A stretch of DNA of 64,000 nt from Bacteroidota bacterium (lineage in GTDB: Bacteria > Bacteroidota > Ignavibacteria > Ignavibacteriales > Ignavibacteriaceae): contig JAIUOE010000006.1 in NCBI GenBank assembly GCA_020161395.1, forward strand, positions 124,001-188,000. The letters are read 5' to 3'. Positions 16,717 to 25,884 of the stretch are shown here, piece by piece. A program made the translations under genes and the position numbers. The notes under the pieces are model-generated. The model was given only the letters and a program-made list of their open reading frames with translations. It had not been told where the DNA came from and ran no database searches. The first letter of the stretch is position 1, and each line of letters opens with the position of its first letter.

Positions 16717-17977
16717 CTTCCGATATTTTTTCGAGGATAATCTTTGTTGCTCCGGTATTCCCCATCACAAAGTTGCGGGATTTTTCTCCGGTTCTTAATC
16801 TGAGTTCTTCATCCGCGATAAAATTTCGCATCTTCCTGTACATTTCCTTTTTTGTTCGCACAATCGTACCGCCACCCGATTGTGCGAGTTCTCCTGCTTC
16901 CTGTGAGTTCCCGATTTTAGGTCCGTAAATCACGGGGATGCCGTAAACCGCAGCTTCGAGAGTGTTGTGAACATTCGATTTAAAACTGCCCCCCACAAAA
17001 GCAATATCGGCGTAGAAGTAGAGAGTCATCAGGATACCGATTGAATCGACAATGATTACCCTCTCGTTGTTGTAAGTGTTCAGGAATGAGAACCGGATGG
17101 TTTGCTCAATCCCGGCAAATTCATTTTCCAGTTTCTCCAGATGGAGCAGGGTGGGCTCGTGGGGGACCAGAATTACAACCGTTTCCTGATGATATTTCAA
17201 CAGTTTTTTAACAGCGGGGAGCAGGACTTCCTCATCTTCCTCCCAGATGCTTCCTGCGACAATCACTTTTTTCCCCTCCAGTATATCGTCCCTGATCAGT
17301 TTCCTTTCCCGGGCAATAAGGGCTCTTTCATGGACTCTGTCGAACCTTGTATCGCCAATCTTCAGAATTCTGTTCCTGTCAAGATTGAATGCAAGAAAGT
17401 TTTTCAGATCCAAATCGGAAATGGTAAGGATATAGTTGAATTTACTGTAAAGCAGGGTATGGAACGGCTTCAGGAAAGGATTCAGCCTTTTTGAGTCACT
17501 CCGCATTGTTGCATCCACCAGGAAAGCAGGTACATTGTTTTTATCGAGTGCAAAGATAAAATTGGGCCAGATGTCATAACGCATAAAAATTGCTAGTGAC
17601 GGGTTGATAATCTTTACAAATTTATCGGCATTGGAAGGAGAATCCAGAGGTAGATATGTAACTGCATCGGCGTGCGGGTATTTCATCGAATTGTCGTAAC
17701 CCGACGGCGAGAAAAAGGTAACAAAGATGTTTACATTCCCCTGTTTTTTGAGCTTCTCGATAATCGGTTTGGCTTGTTCGAATTCACCGAGGGATGAGGA
17801 ATGAAACCAGATGGTAATTTTACTTTTGTCAAATTTCTCAACTTTTGAGGAGGCTTTTTTTAGGACATCCTGTCGCCCCTCAAGCCCTTTTCTTATTTTT
17901 TGATTAAACACACCTGCAATTCTCATTGCGAGAGAGAAGAAGGGAATAAAAAGAAGGTTGTAAAAAAATATCAGCAA
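16700..17977 (-). CDS. waaA: 3-deoxy-D-manno-octulosonic acid (Kdo) transferase
   Basis: 425 residues. An N-terminal membrane anchor precedes a GT-B fold of family GT30, with the Kdo-transferase signatures IWFHSSSLGEF, FVTFFSPSGY, MRYDIWPNF and the sugar-nucleotide site FVGGSFKSNVHNTLEAAVYG. It adds Kdo to lipid A precursor at the inner membrane. The start is TTG at 17977, with GAGGA seven bases upstream inside the end of the heptosyltransferase gene. It is the last gene of the nine-gene envelope operon. Confidence 0.93.
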   Translation of the reverse strand: MLIFFYNLLFIPFFSLAMRIAGVFNQKIRKGLEGRQDVLKKASSKVEKFDKSKITIWFHSSSLGEFEQAKPIIEKLKKQGNVNIFVTFFSPSGYDNSMKYPHADAVTYLPLDSPSNADKFVKIINPSLAIFMRYDIWPNFIFALDKNNVPAFLVDATMRSDSKRLNPFLKPFHTLLYSKFNYILTISDLDLKNFLAFNLDRNRILKIGDTRFDRVHERALIARERKLIRDDILEGKKVIVAGSIWEEDEEVLLPAVKKLLKYHQETVVILVPHEPTLLHLEKLENEFAGIEQTIRFSFLNTYNNERVIIVDSIGILMTLYFYADIAFVGGSFKSNVHNTLEAAVYGIPVIYGPKIGNSQEAGELAQSGGGTIVRTKKEMYRKMRNFIADEELRLRTGEKSRNFVMGNTGATKIILEKISEVISLR

Positions 17978-17980
17978 GCG

Positions 17981-18961
17981 TCAGTCCTCGAAAACAAGCC
18001 TTGAGAGACTTTCATAAACATCTGCCGGTTGAATATCAACGAGGCATTTGAAGTGCTTTTGCGGGCAACTGCTCAATCCTATGTGTGAACAGGGTCTGCA
18101 TGGTAACGACTCGTTTTCGATAACGATACTTTTGTTTTTGTAGGGAGTAAATCCGAACTCCTTAACGGTTGAACCAAAAATTACCAGAACGGGAGTTTTT
18201 ACTGCGCAGGCGAGATGCATCAAACCGGAATCGCATGTGACAGCAGCTTTACATTCCGAGAGTATCGATGCTATCCGGTAGAGTTCATTTTCGGAGCAGA
18301 GATTAATTACCCTTGGTTCAGCTTCTTCGATTGCAGAGCAAATCTTCAGGTCATCGGTACCGCCGATAAGTACGGGAGTCGCTCCGCCATCAATTATCAT
18401 TTCGCAAAGTCTGGTGAAGTGGTACTCGGGCCATCTTTTGGTAAAATGTTTGGAACCGGGAGCGATGGCGATATAGTCCCTTCCCTTTGGCAGGGAAGTC
18501 TCGACGCGCGAGAAATGGAGATCGAGCCCCTCGTCATCAAGTGCGAAATCAGGTATATAGCCACTTTGTTTTATTGAGAGGGCATACCGGTCAGGAATCT
18601 GCGGATAATCGTCGAGCATGTTGAGTTTGAAGTTGACGAGGAGAAATTTCTTAATGTTCGACTTCTTGAATTTGATCTTTTTGTCGATACCGGAAGTAAG
18701 TTTTATCGTCTTGATACTGTGCTGAAGGTCGATAACGAGATCATAATTGATGCCACCCGAAAGCGTATCGAGAGATTCACCTTCACGATAAGTGATGACA
18801 TTTTGCAGAAACGGATTGAACTGCAACACATCGCGGTATTCTTCCTTTACCAGGAAATCGATACCTGCACCGGGGAGGTGATTTTTCACGGATCTGACGA
18901 TTGGTGTGGTCAGCAGGACATCTCCGAGAGAACTTAGTCTGATGATTAGGATATTCTTCAT
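17981..18961 (-). CDS. Glycosyltransferase family 9 (heptosyltransferase-like)
   Basis: 326 residues. The N-terminus ILIIRLSSLGDVLLTTP and the C-terminal AVTCDSGLMHLACAVKTPVL segment are hallmarks of GT9 ADP-heptose:LPS heptosyltransferases. PCRPCSHIGLSSCPQKHFKCL is a Cys-rich patch found in many GT9 members. It lies 3 bp before the Kdo transferase gene, so it most likely extends the inner core of LPS. Which heptose position it adds cannot be told. Confidence 0.9.
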   Translation of the reverse strand: MKNILIIRLSSLGDVLLTTPIVRSVKNHLPGAGIDFLVKEEYRDVLQFNPFLQNVITYREGESLDTLSGGINYDLVIDLQHSIKTIKLTSGIDKKIKFKKSNIKKFLLVNFKLNMLDDYPQIPDRYALSIKQSGYIPDFALDDEGLDLHFSRVETSLPKGRDYIAIAPGSKHFTKRWPEYHFTRLCEMIIDGGATPVLIGGTDDLKICSAIEEAEPRVINLCSENELYRIASILSECKAAVTCDSGLMHLACAVKTPVLVIFGSTVKEFGFTPYKNKSIVIENESLPCRPCSHIGLSSCPQKHFKCLVDIQPADVYESLSRLVFED

Positions 18962-18965
18962 TCTT

Positions 18966-19877
18966 TTATCGATGCGGTACTAAATTTTTAGATTTTAAAT
19001 AGAATTTAATTCTTTTAAAGGGATTATAAGCCTTGAAAGACAAATAAAATTTCCCTATGGCAAGCCATGCTTCCTGTGAAGGTGTCTCGGGAATTTTCAC
19101 CATCTTCACCGGTTCATCGCTTATAATCACATCAAGTTTTCTCGTTTTTTTTGTGTTTGTGCCTGCTCCGTCAGCACCGAGATGATGGACAAGGGATTTT
19201 CCGGGGTAAAGAGTGAGCATCCTGTTCAGGAAGATGGAGGCATCCCACCTTACAGCCCATGAATCATTCTCTCCTGCGATTACCCTCTGAAGGATTCTCT
19301 CCTTGAATGCTGCATCGTTGAAGTTGAAGATGTCCATCTCTTTTCTATTGAGAATTTCAGTATAGAGAAACTTTGCATCGGTATTCAACAGTTTCCATGC
19401 TCTTCCCCATGTAGCCCATCCGAGGCAGTCGGCTCCCCTGAGGAAAAATGTTTCGGGAAGTGTCGCCTTGACGGGATAGAGATAACCGTGAATTGAAGCT
19501 ACCTTGCCGGAATTCCGGTAGAGGTTTAATCCTTCATTCATAAATTTTAAAAACCAGGGGGAGAGCTGGAGGTCATCTTCGAGCACTATCACTTCGCCAA
19601 ACTTTTCGATCATTTCCGAGACTCCATTTATGATCGATTTCCCGAGCCCCCTGTTTTCCGGAGCTTCGAAAATGGTTACACTTTTGAACCCCTGAATGGT
19701 TTTCAGATATCCCCGCACATCCAAAACGGCGGGTTTATCCTTCTCTCCCTTCCAGCCATCTGAAAAAACGAAGAGATCAGTCTCTTTTGCCTCAATGTTG
19801 GCTGCGAGCGAATTGACAGTTGCTTCCAGAAGGAGGCGTCTGTTGTAGGCAAAGAGTGCAACGGGTGCGAAACTCAT
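18966..19877 (-). CDS. Glycosyltransferase, GT2-like
   Basis: 303 residues. The N-terminal half has a GT-A fold: ALFAYNRR, LFVFSDGWKG, ENRGLGKSIINGV, and the metal-binding VLEDDLQLSPWF (Asp-Asp near residue 120). Later GADCLGWATWGRAW is typical of sugar transferases that act on surface glycans. It starts 4 bp inside the preceding methyltransferase gene and ends 4 bp before the GT9 gene. The sugar donor and acceptor are unknown; the context says LPS or a cell-surface polysaccharide. Confidence 0.82.
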   Translation of the reverse strand: MSFAPVALFAYNRRLLLEATVNSLAANIEAKETDLFVFSDGWKGEKDKPAVLDVRGYLKTIQGFKSVTIFEAPENRGLGKSIINGVSEMIEKFGEVIVLEDDLQLSPWFLKFMNEGLNLYRNSGKVASIHGYLYPVKATLPETFFLRGADCLGWATWGRAWKLLNTDAKFLYTEILNRKEMDIFNFNDAAFKERILQRVIAGENDSWAVRWDASIFLNRMLTLYPGKSLVHHLGADGAGTNTKKTRKLDVIISDEPVKMVKIPETPSQEAWLAIGKFYLSFKAYNPFKRIKFYLKSKNLVPHR

Positions 19878-20503
19878 AGTGAAAAATCAACAATTAATGA
19901 AGTGTAATGTGGTTTGCCGTCACTGTTTTTTCTGTGATTCAGAAGACACCGTTTAATGTGTCCCTTCTCTGTGCCATTGCTGTAAAACGAGTGAAAAACC
20001 CCCTTTTCATCCCAGTATTCCACCAGATGATGCCTGTATCCAAATCTCTCAAATAAATCAGTGAGTGATTTAAAGTTAAAAAGGTGCTTGTGGTCGTCGG
20101 CGGCGGGACCAGTTCCCCCCGGTCTTACATGTTCGATATAAGCGGGATCTGCATGGAACCCGTCGGGCACTGCAACCCGAATGTTCACACCCGGATTCGA
20201 GTATTTTTTGATATTCATTGCCATTAACTCTATCGATTTAATATCAAGATGTTCGAGTACATGCTCGGCGAGGACAAAATCGATTTTTTTTCTGCTGAAA
20301 TAGAGTCTGAAGTCACTTTCTTTTGTAATGTCAAGAGTTTTTATGTCGGTCGGAAACCATCCCCAATAGAGGGTGTCACCACTTCCGATAACAATTTTTA
20401 TTTTTGATGCCAGCCTTGAATAGAAAAACCATGCCATTAGTGAGAACGGCTTAAGCACCGGACCGGAGATGGCATACAGTTTTTTTCTGAGTTTTGAAGG
20501 CAT
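19874..20503 (-). CDS. SAM-dependent methyltransferase-like protein
   Basis: 209 residues. A degenerate class I methyltransferase fold: a short glycine motif (IGSGDTLYWGW), a DIKTLDIT acidic strand end, and the FVLAEHVLEHL motif typical of Methyltransf_11 proteins, followed by NIRVAVPDGFH. The glycine-rich SAM loop is weaker than usual. Inside the envelope operon, it probably methylates a surface sugar. The C-terminus (HYTSLIVDFSL) completes the sheet. Confidence 0.7.
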   Translation of the reverse strand: MPSKLRKKLYAISGPVLKPFSLMAWFFYSRLASKIKIVIGSGDTLYWGWFPTDIKTLDITKESDFRLYFSRKKIDFVLAEHVLEHLDIKSIELMAMNIKKYSNPGVNIRVAVPDGFHADPAYIEHVRPGGTGPAADDHKHLFNFKSLTDLFERFGYRHHLVEYWDEKGVFHSFYSNGTEKGHIKRCLLNHRKNSDGKPHYTSLIVDFSL

Positions 20504-20506
20504 CTC

Positions 20507-21166
20507 TTAGATATCCAGGCAGTTACCCTGTTTGTAAAAGACAGTAGTTGCCTTATGATGAATGAATCCGGAGGCGATGCCGTAGAAGTCGATTTTCCTG
20601 AATCCTTTCCCGAGAAGGAAGTTAATCCCGGGGAGGTATTCTTCCCGTTCGGAATCGTCGAGAATAATCACACCCTTCTCCTTTAGTCGTTCGGGAGCAA
20701 CGAAAAGACATTCATTTCTGTGGTTCGCGTCCACCGTGATGATGTCAAATTTATAATCATACTTCAAAAGCTCACCCGGGTAGATGGCGGAGTCATCTTT
20801 TGACAGAATGATTTTTACATTCTTCGGAAGGTTGAGATTCATTTTTTTGAACCAAGCCTCGTCATGTTCGATTGCGGTAACTGTGTTCACCACTTTTGAA
20901 AACCAGAGGGAGGAATTTCCCGATCCGAATTCAAAAACATCGAAATCTTTTTTCATCCGTGTTTTCATGAATTCATAAAAGCTGAGCGTTACCCAGGGAA
21001 TCGCCTCGCCGTTTACATCAACGGGCATTTTTGCGATAAGCGACCTGATCCAGCCTGTGTCGTAAAGGTACCCCATTGCTCTGAATGAAAGGAGAGCTTT
21101 GAGTACTTTTGGTTCAGTAAAAAGTTTGAGAACGGTGCTTATTTGTTTTGAAACAGGGAGTGCCAT
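20507..21166 (-). CDS. Class I SAM-dependent methyltransferase
   Basis: 219 residues. FDVFEFGSGNSSLWFSK is motif I of a SAM-binding Rossmann fold (starts ~residue 75), VTAIEHDEAWF ends strand beta-2 with an acidic residue, FDIITVDANHRNE is motif II and GVIILDDSER is motif III. An N-terminal helical part precedes it. It starts 28 bp inside the flippase gene. The likely substrate is a glycan precursor or lipid-linked sugar, by context. Confidence 0.78.
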   Translation of the reverse strand: MALPVSKQISTVLKLFTEPKVLKALLSFRAMGYLYDTGWIRSLIAKMPVDVNGEAIPWVTLSFYEFMKTRMKKDFDVFEFGSGNSSLWFSKVVNTVTAIEHDEAWFKKMNLNLPKNVKIILSKDDSAIYPGELLKYDYKFDIITVDANHRNECLFVAPERLKEKGVIILDDSEREEYLPGINFLLGKGFRKIDFYGIASGFIHHKATTVFYKQGNCLDI

Positions 21167-22482
21167 TTTTCTTTAGCCAATTTAAATAGATTTATCATTA
21201 ATAGTGCTTTAATCATCATGCCTGCCTGATGAGCCGAAGGTCTGTGGAATGCAAGTCCGAAGGTAGCTGCGGTATAGGAGATCAATGTTGCCAGTGCGGA
21301 GCCTGTGATTCCCCAAATCGGGATAAAAATCAGGTTAAGGATTACATTGAGGATGAGACCGATCAGGGTTCTCATGAAGGAAACTTTGGTAAGGTTTTCA
21401 GTTACAAGATACTGCGAACTTGCAACCCCAAGAAATGTACCTACACCTGCCCAGATATAGATTGTGAGTACCGGGGCTGCTGGCAGAAACTTGACTCCGA
21501 AAAGTAGAGTGATTATCTCTTCAGAAAGAAAAGTAACCGGTATTGCAATTGCAACTGAAATGAACGCAAGCAGATCGTAAAGCTTCTGCATGCGGGAGCG
21601 GTAAACTTCCTCGCTCATCTGCTTTGCATTAACAATTGCAGGGTAGAGGGAACTCGAAATCGCCATAGGAATAAAATACCATGCCTCGCAGAGTCTGACG
21701 GCGGCAGCAAAATAGCCGTTTTGCTCACTGCTGAGCATGTTTTTAATAAAAATCTGGCCTACACGAATGTAGATGGAGACTGCAAGTCCGGCAAGAATGA
21801 GGGGCCAGGCATCACGGAAAAGGCGGGCAGCCACTTCCTTTTTGAAACGCCACTTCAGGATGTTTTCCTTTTGCCAGGTGAAGACAATGACGAATCCGAT
21901 TGCGATGAGAATCGGTTCGAAAGCCTGAACCACGGCGAACATTGCAAGGCTTCCCGAGAGAAGAATCAGCAAAAGCCGCAGAAGGGAAGCAATAATTGCC
22001 GAGGACGACTGTACTGAAGCTGAGAATTTTGCCTGAACTTTTCCCTGGAAATAAAACTCTATGACATGAAATGCCTGAAAGACGGTACCGGCAGAAACAA
22101 GATAGATGAGCAACGCGGTATTAGAGTCCTCCCCGTTCAGATTAACTGCAAGAACAGTAATCAGTATCACTCCTGTTGAGCCGATTATCCGGAGAAAAAA
22201 GGAAGAGCCAAGTATTGTGTTTCGTTCTTCGGGGAACTTGACGAGTTCTCTTACGAGAATGTTTTCAAGTCCAAAATTTGCGATGCTTGCAAAAAGGAGG
22301 GCAAAACTGACTGCGTAGGCGAGGACACCAAATTGTTCGGGACCGAGATATCTTACGAGAATAATCCCGATAAAAAAACTCAGAAGGAGCTTAATCACCC
22401 TTTCGGCGAACATCCAGGAAGTATTTGCGAAATACTTCCTGAACGATTCGGATCCGAAATTAATTTTGGTGTTAGCTTGCAA
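21139..22482 (-). CDS. Oligosaccharide flippase (Wzx/MOP superfamily)
   Basis: 447 residues with ~12 to 14 membrane helices. The N-terminus, TSWMFAERVIKLLLSFFIGI followed by VRYLGPEQFGVLAYA, is the classic polysaccharide-biosynthesis/Wzx signature; such proteins flip undecaprenyl-linked sugars. Start is TTG at 22482, preceded by AAGGA on the minus strand and overlapping the YfhO gene stop by 11 bp. Its presence suggests the operon also builds an O-antigen-like or other surface glycan, although no polymerase or ligase is in view. Confidence 0.88.
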   Translation of the reverse strand: MQANTKINFGSESFRKYFANTSWMFAERVIKLLLSFFIGIILVRYLGPEQFGVLAYAVSFALLFASIANFGLENILVRELVKFPEERNTILGSSFFLRIIGSTGVILITVLAVNLNGEDSNTALLIYLVSAGTVFQAFHVIEFYFQGKVQAKFSASVQSSSAIIASLLRLLLILLSGSLAMFAVVQAFEPILIAIGFVIVFTWQKENILKWRFKKEVAARLFRDAWPLILAGLAVSIYIRVGQIFIKNMLSSEQNGYFAAAVRLCEAWYFIPMAISSSLYPAIVNAKQMSEEVYRSRMQKLYDLLAFISVAIAIPVTFLSEEIITLLFGVKFLPAAPVLTIYIWAGVGTFLGVASSQYLVTENLTKVSFMRTLIGLILNVILNLIFIPIWGITGSALATLISYTAATFGLAFHRPSAHQAGMMIKALLMINLFKLAKEKWHSLFQNK

Positions 22483-25042
22483 CCTCTTCCTTTTTCTTCG
22501 ATTTCAGCCAGCCCAGAATCAAAGTGACTATCAAGCCAAATGTAACAAAGGAGCTCAGACCAAGGGCAAGATATTTTGCCATGAAGAAACTGACAGGGGC
22601 ATATTCAAACTTTATGTGTTTTGTCCCTTTTGGAACGACAATACCCATAAAATTGTGGTTGGCGTTTATAACCTCCACCTCTTTGTCATCGGCGTATGCT
22701 TTCCACCCCTTGCTGTGCCAGGTGGTGCTGAATACGAGGAAATTGTTGCCGGAAGTGGTGACATCAGCTTCGAGAATCTCATCGGTGTATTTTGTAATCT
22801 TTGCGGTTACAGTCGAATCCTTGGGGTCAACCTTCACATCCCTGTCTTCAACAAACGCAACTTCTGCGGGATTGAACTTGTTATCCCGTACCATCTCGAG
22901 GAACTCGACCGGTTTTTTCTTCTCGACTCTGTTCACAAAATAGACTCGGGGAAGAGCTTTGTTGTTCTTGACGAGATAGGTTTTTTTCTCGGATTGGGTA
23001 TCGGCATTGATTACCTCGCAGCCTTCGAAAGGAATTCCGGGCTGATCGAGAACAATATATTTTGTCCCCGTCATATTGAGGAAGGTCTCGTTTGCCGGGC
23101 TTTTCACTATATCGAGGAAGTCCTGATATCTTCTTGGTTTAATTGCCGAGTAGCCATAAACATCTTCAAGGAGGAAGTAGGCATTGAAGTTACCATTGCT
23201 TTGAATGGAGCCTTTTGATCCGTCCTGTTTGAGGTTGAGAATCCGGAAGGGATTTGTCGGGGCGTCCTTTTGATCTTTAATGGCTTTTACATAGAAAGGT
23301 TCTGCAAATTCGATACTCTTTGAAGGGGAATCGGTGTACTCAGCACCCCTTGAAGAGACTCTCCAAAGGTCGGCAACGCACAAAATCACCACAACTGAAG
23401 TGAAAAGAAGGGCGGTTACCTTGTTTTTCAGGAAAAACCATGCAAGCCAGAATGCTACAGCAAGAATCAGGAAGTTGATAATTGCATCATTTGCGAACAT
23501 TTCGCCTGCCAGGTTACCCACTGTTGCGATTGCATCTTTTGGGTACTGGGCAGCTTTTTCCGACATGGCAAAACGGGTCGAAACCCATGAAACCAGACCG
23601 GATTTGCCGAGCAGTGAGAAGACGAAAAGCACAGATGAAACACCTGCCATTCCCATAACAAGTTTTTCGTATTTGATGTTTTTATCATTTTTCAACTCCA
23701 GTATCTTCATCAAGCCAAGTCCTGCGAGAACCGGCATCACCATCTGTGGGATAACAAGAATCATTGAAGGGACTCTGAACTTGTCGAAGTAAGGAAGAAA
23801 GTAGAACATCAGATCGAACAAAATGGGAAGATTTCGTCCGAATGATATCAGGAGCGCAAGAAAAGCTAGAATAGCGAGAAACATAACAAAGGGTTCACGC
23901 CATCTGGTTACGACGGCAAACAGGGCGAGGAAGAAGACAAGAACTCCCATATACATCGCCACATCGACGAAAGGCATCTGTCCAAAGTAGGTGTTCACTT
24001 TGTATTTCTGTCCCTGAATCATCTGTTCGGAGTTTCCGAATCCATACCATGAAGGAATGATAAAAGTCATCACTTCACCCGGCGAAAAGGACCAGTCGGT
24101 GTGGTATTTGTAATATTCTGAAGAGCCGCTTTTATCCTCTTCACCACCTGCCTGGGAAGACTTGTCGAGAATGCTTGTGGTTCCGCGGGTTGAGTGCGGA
24201 GTATATTCATAAATCTGCGTAAGGTTGTCGGCTTGTATGCCAATTGCAATTAGAGATGCGGCAATAAAAAGCCCCGCAGATTTTAGCGTGTTGTTCCGCA
24301 GTTCTGTCTCCTTTTTCACAACCGACCAGATCAGGTAGAAAAGGAAAAACAACCCGACTGAAAAGAGAATGTAAAAGATTATCTGGACATGGAAACCCTG
24401 AACTATTAGCTGCAAGGCTATTGTCAGGATAAAAAAGTCCAAAAGCCTTATTTTTTGCTGGTTTCGCAGTAAGATCAGAAAAATTACCGGGAAAAACGCA
24501 AGTGAAGTGAGTTTGGTTACATGTCCGATGTAGAGGAAAACCACAAGCCCTGTCGACAGGGCAGTCGCAAGGGAAGTGAAAAGACTCACCATCGTATTTT
24601 TAGTGAGCATCCTCATAAGGAAATAGGTGGTTATCCCGAGAACTATAAGGTAGAAAGCCCAGCGGACGAAGTCATTACCAAAAATTGCCGTAAACGATTC
24701 ACGAACCGAGGTGAGGGCAACATATATCAGGTTAAACCATGTGTATCCCACTGACAAAGCATAGGCAGGCATACCCGTGAATATATATGGATTCCAAAGA
24801 GTAAAACCTTCCCTGTCTTTCTGCAGATAGGAAGTTGCACTCTCGGAGGCGATGATATCACCCGACTGAAATATCTTTCCCTGAAAAAAGAGAGGGGAAA
24901 GGAAGATCAGGAATATAACGACCACAAGTCCGATAACAGCCGCATTCAAGTATTTGGCGGGTACCTGTGAATCGAGATCGAAGCCTGTGATTTCTTTTTC
25001 TTTTTTTCGTAATTCTTTTACGGATTGTGTCTTTTTTGCCAT
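22472..25042 (-). CDS. YfhO-family membrane protein
   Basis: 856 residues with about a dozen membrane helices in the first ~520 residues, a large extracytoplasmic C-terminal domain and a last membrane helix before a basic tail. The pattern GDIIASESATSYLQKDREGFTLWNPYIFTGMPAY and the end segment STTWHSKGWKAYADDKEVEVINANHNFMGI are YfhO hallmarks (members related to GT-C glycosyltransferases acting on lipid-linked sugars, for example lipoteichoic acid glycosylation in Firmicutes). In this operon it may add a sugar from a lipid carrier to a surface glycan; that is inferred. Confidence 0.85.
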   Translation of the reverse strand: MAKKTQSVKELRKKEKEITGFDLDSQVPAKYLNAAVIGLVVVIFLIFLSPLFFQGKIFQSGDIIASESATSYLQKDREGFTLWNPYIFTGMPAYALSVGYTWFNLIYVALTSVRESFTAIFGNDFVRWAFYLIVLGITTYFLMRMLTKNTMVSLFTSLATALSTGLVVFLYIGHVTKLTSLAFFPVIFLILLRNQQKIRLLDFFILTIALQLIVQGFHVQIIFYILFSVGLFFLFYLIWSVVKKETELRNNTLKSAGLFIAASLIAIGIQADNLTQIYEYTPHSTRGTTSILDKSSQAGGEEDKSGSSEYYKYHTDWSFSPGEVMTFIIPSWYGFGNSEQMIQGQKYKVNTYFGQMPFVDVAMYMGVLVFFLALFAVVTRWREPFVMFLAILAFLALLISFGRNLPILFDLMFYFLPYFDKFRVPSMILVIPQMVMPVLAGLGLMKILELKNDKNIKYEKLVMGMAGVSSVLFVFSLLGKSGLVSWVSTRFAMSEKAAQYPKDAIATVGNLAGEMFANDAIINFLILAVAFWLAWFFLKNKVTALLFTSVVVILCVADLWRVSSRGAEYTDSPSKSIEFAEPFYVKAIKDQKDAPTNPFRILNLKQDGSKGSIQSNGNFNAYFLLEDVYGYSAIKPRRYQDFLDIVKSPANETFLNMTGTKYIVLDQPGIPFEGCEVINADTQSEKKTYLVKNNKALPRVYFVNRVEKKKPVEFLEMVRDNKFNPAEVAFVEDRDVKVDPKDSTVTAKITKYTDEILEADVTTSGNNFLVFSTTWHSKGWKAYADDKEVEVINANHNFMGIVVPKGTKHIKFEYAPVSFFMAKYLALGLSSFVTFGLIVTLILGWLKSKKKEEVAS

Positions 25043-25063
25043 TAAAACTCCGGTTGGGAAACT

Positions 25064-25879
25064 TTATTTCTTTTTAGTCGCAATGTAATTTATACCCGAG
25101 CCCTTTTCGTTATCCGATGAATAATCGGCATACATCATGAAAAGAACGGGCAGGAGGGTAAAAAGATAGTAGAACGGCAGAAGTATAAAAAATACTTTTG
25201 ATGCATTCAGCATGATCATGGGATACTTGATACCGAGTCGCCAGGCTTTGTCGCCCCAGAAACCATAGGTATATTTTGACTGATACAGTTCGAATCCCAG
25301 TGGTGACATCTTTTCAGTCAGTTCTTCCTTTGAATAGCCGTCTCTGGCGTGTTCTCCGATAAAACTTTCGTCATCGTCTTCGTGGACATCACTTCCGCCG
25401 TAAATGGAGGGAGAATTGATGAGCACGAAACCACCCGGCTTAAGGGCATTGTAGAAGTTTTTGAACACCGTGACATCATCGGCGATATGTTCCATTACAT
25501 CAACGCAGACAATCAGGTCGAATTTTTCCTTATGCGCTATTTTAGTGAGATCTTCAACTCCAAAAGAAACATTTTTCACCTCGGCACTCTTGAAGAACTG
25601 CCGGCAGTCTTCCATCCACTCCTCTTTCACATCAACAGAGTATATGTTGCAGGGGGTCATGTTTTTCGACATAAACCAGGTGTACTGGCCGAAGCCACTT
25701 CCGGCATCGTAGATGTTCAGTTGTTTGCTTCCGGCACTGTCACGAAGTTTTTTAAGTTCTCTTCTTACATACCAGGAACGGAGGAACATAAGGTCGAGAG
25801 TCTTGTAGAACAAGACTCTCGTGAAAGGGATTTTTTTGATTATGGCTGCGAATACATTTTTTACCGGATCGTAATGCAT
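25064..25879 (-). CDS. Class I SAM-dependent methyltransferase with C-terminal membrane segment
   Basis: 271 residues. Motif I is LNIYDAGSGFGQYTWFM (~residue 55), then NIYSVDVKEEWMEDC, FDLIVCVDVMEHI and GGFVLINSPS, the usual order in Methyltransf_11/31 enzymes. A hydrophobic stretch near residues 225-250 (VFFILLPFYYLFTLLPVLFM) should anchor the C-terminus in the membrane. It lies 5 bp downstream of the GT2 gene and 21 bp upstream of the YfhO gene. A lipid or lipid-linked sugar substrate fits the anchor, but this is not proven. Confidence 0.82.
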   Translation of the reverse strand: MHYDPVKNVFAAIIKKIPFTRVLFYKTLDLMFLRSWYVRRELKKLRDSAGSKQLNIYDAGSGFGQYTWFMSKNMTPCNIYSVDVKEEWMEDCRQFFKSAEVKNVSFGVEDLTKIAHKEKFDLIVCVDVMEHIADDVTVFKNFYNALKPGGFVLINSPSIYGGSDVHEDDDESFIGEHARDGYSKEELTEKMSPLGFELYQSKYTYGFWGDKAWRLGIKYPMIMLNASKVFFILLPFYYLFTLLPVLFMMYADYSSDNEKGSGINYIATKKK

Positions 25880-25884
25880 GATTC

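Noticed and set aside
22466..23218. 250-codon open frame opposite the YfhO gene
   Set aside because: Shadow of a well-supported membrane protein gene in a tight operon.
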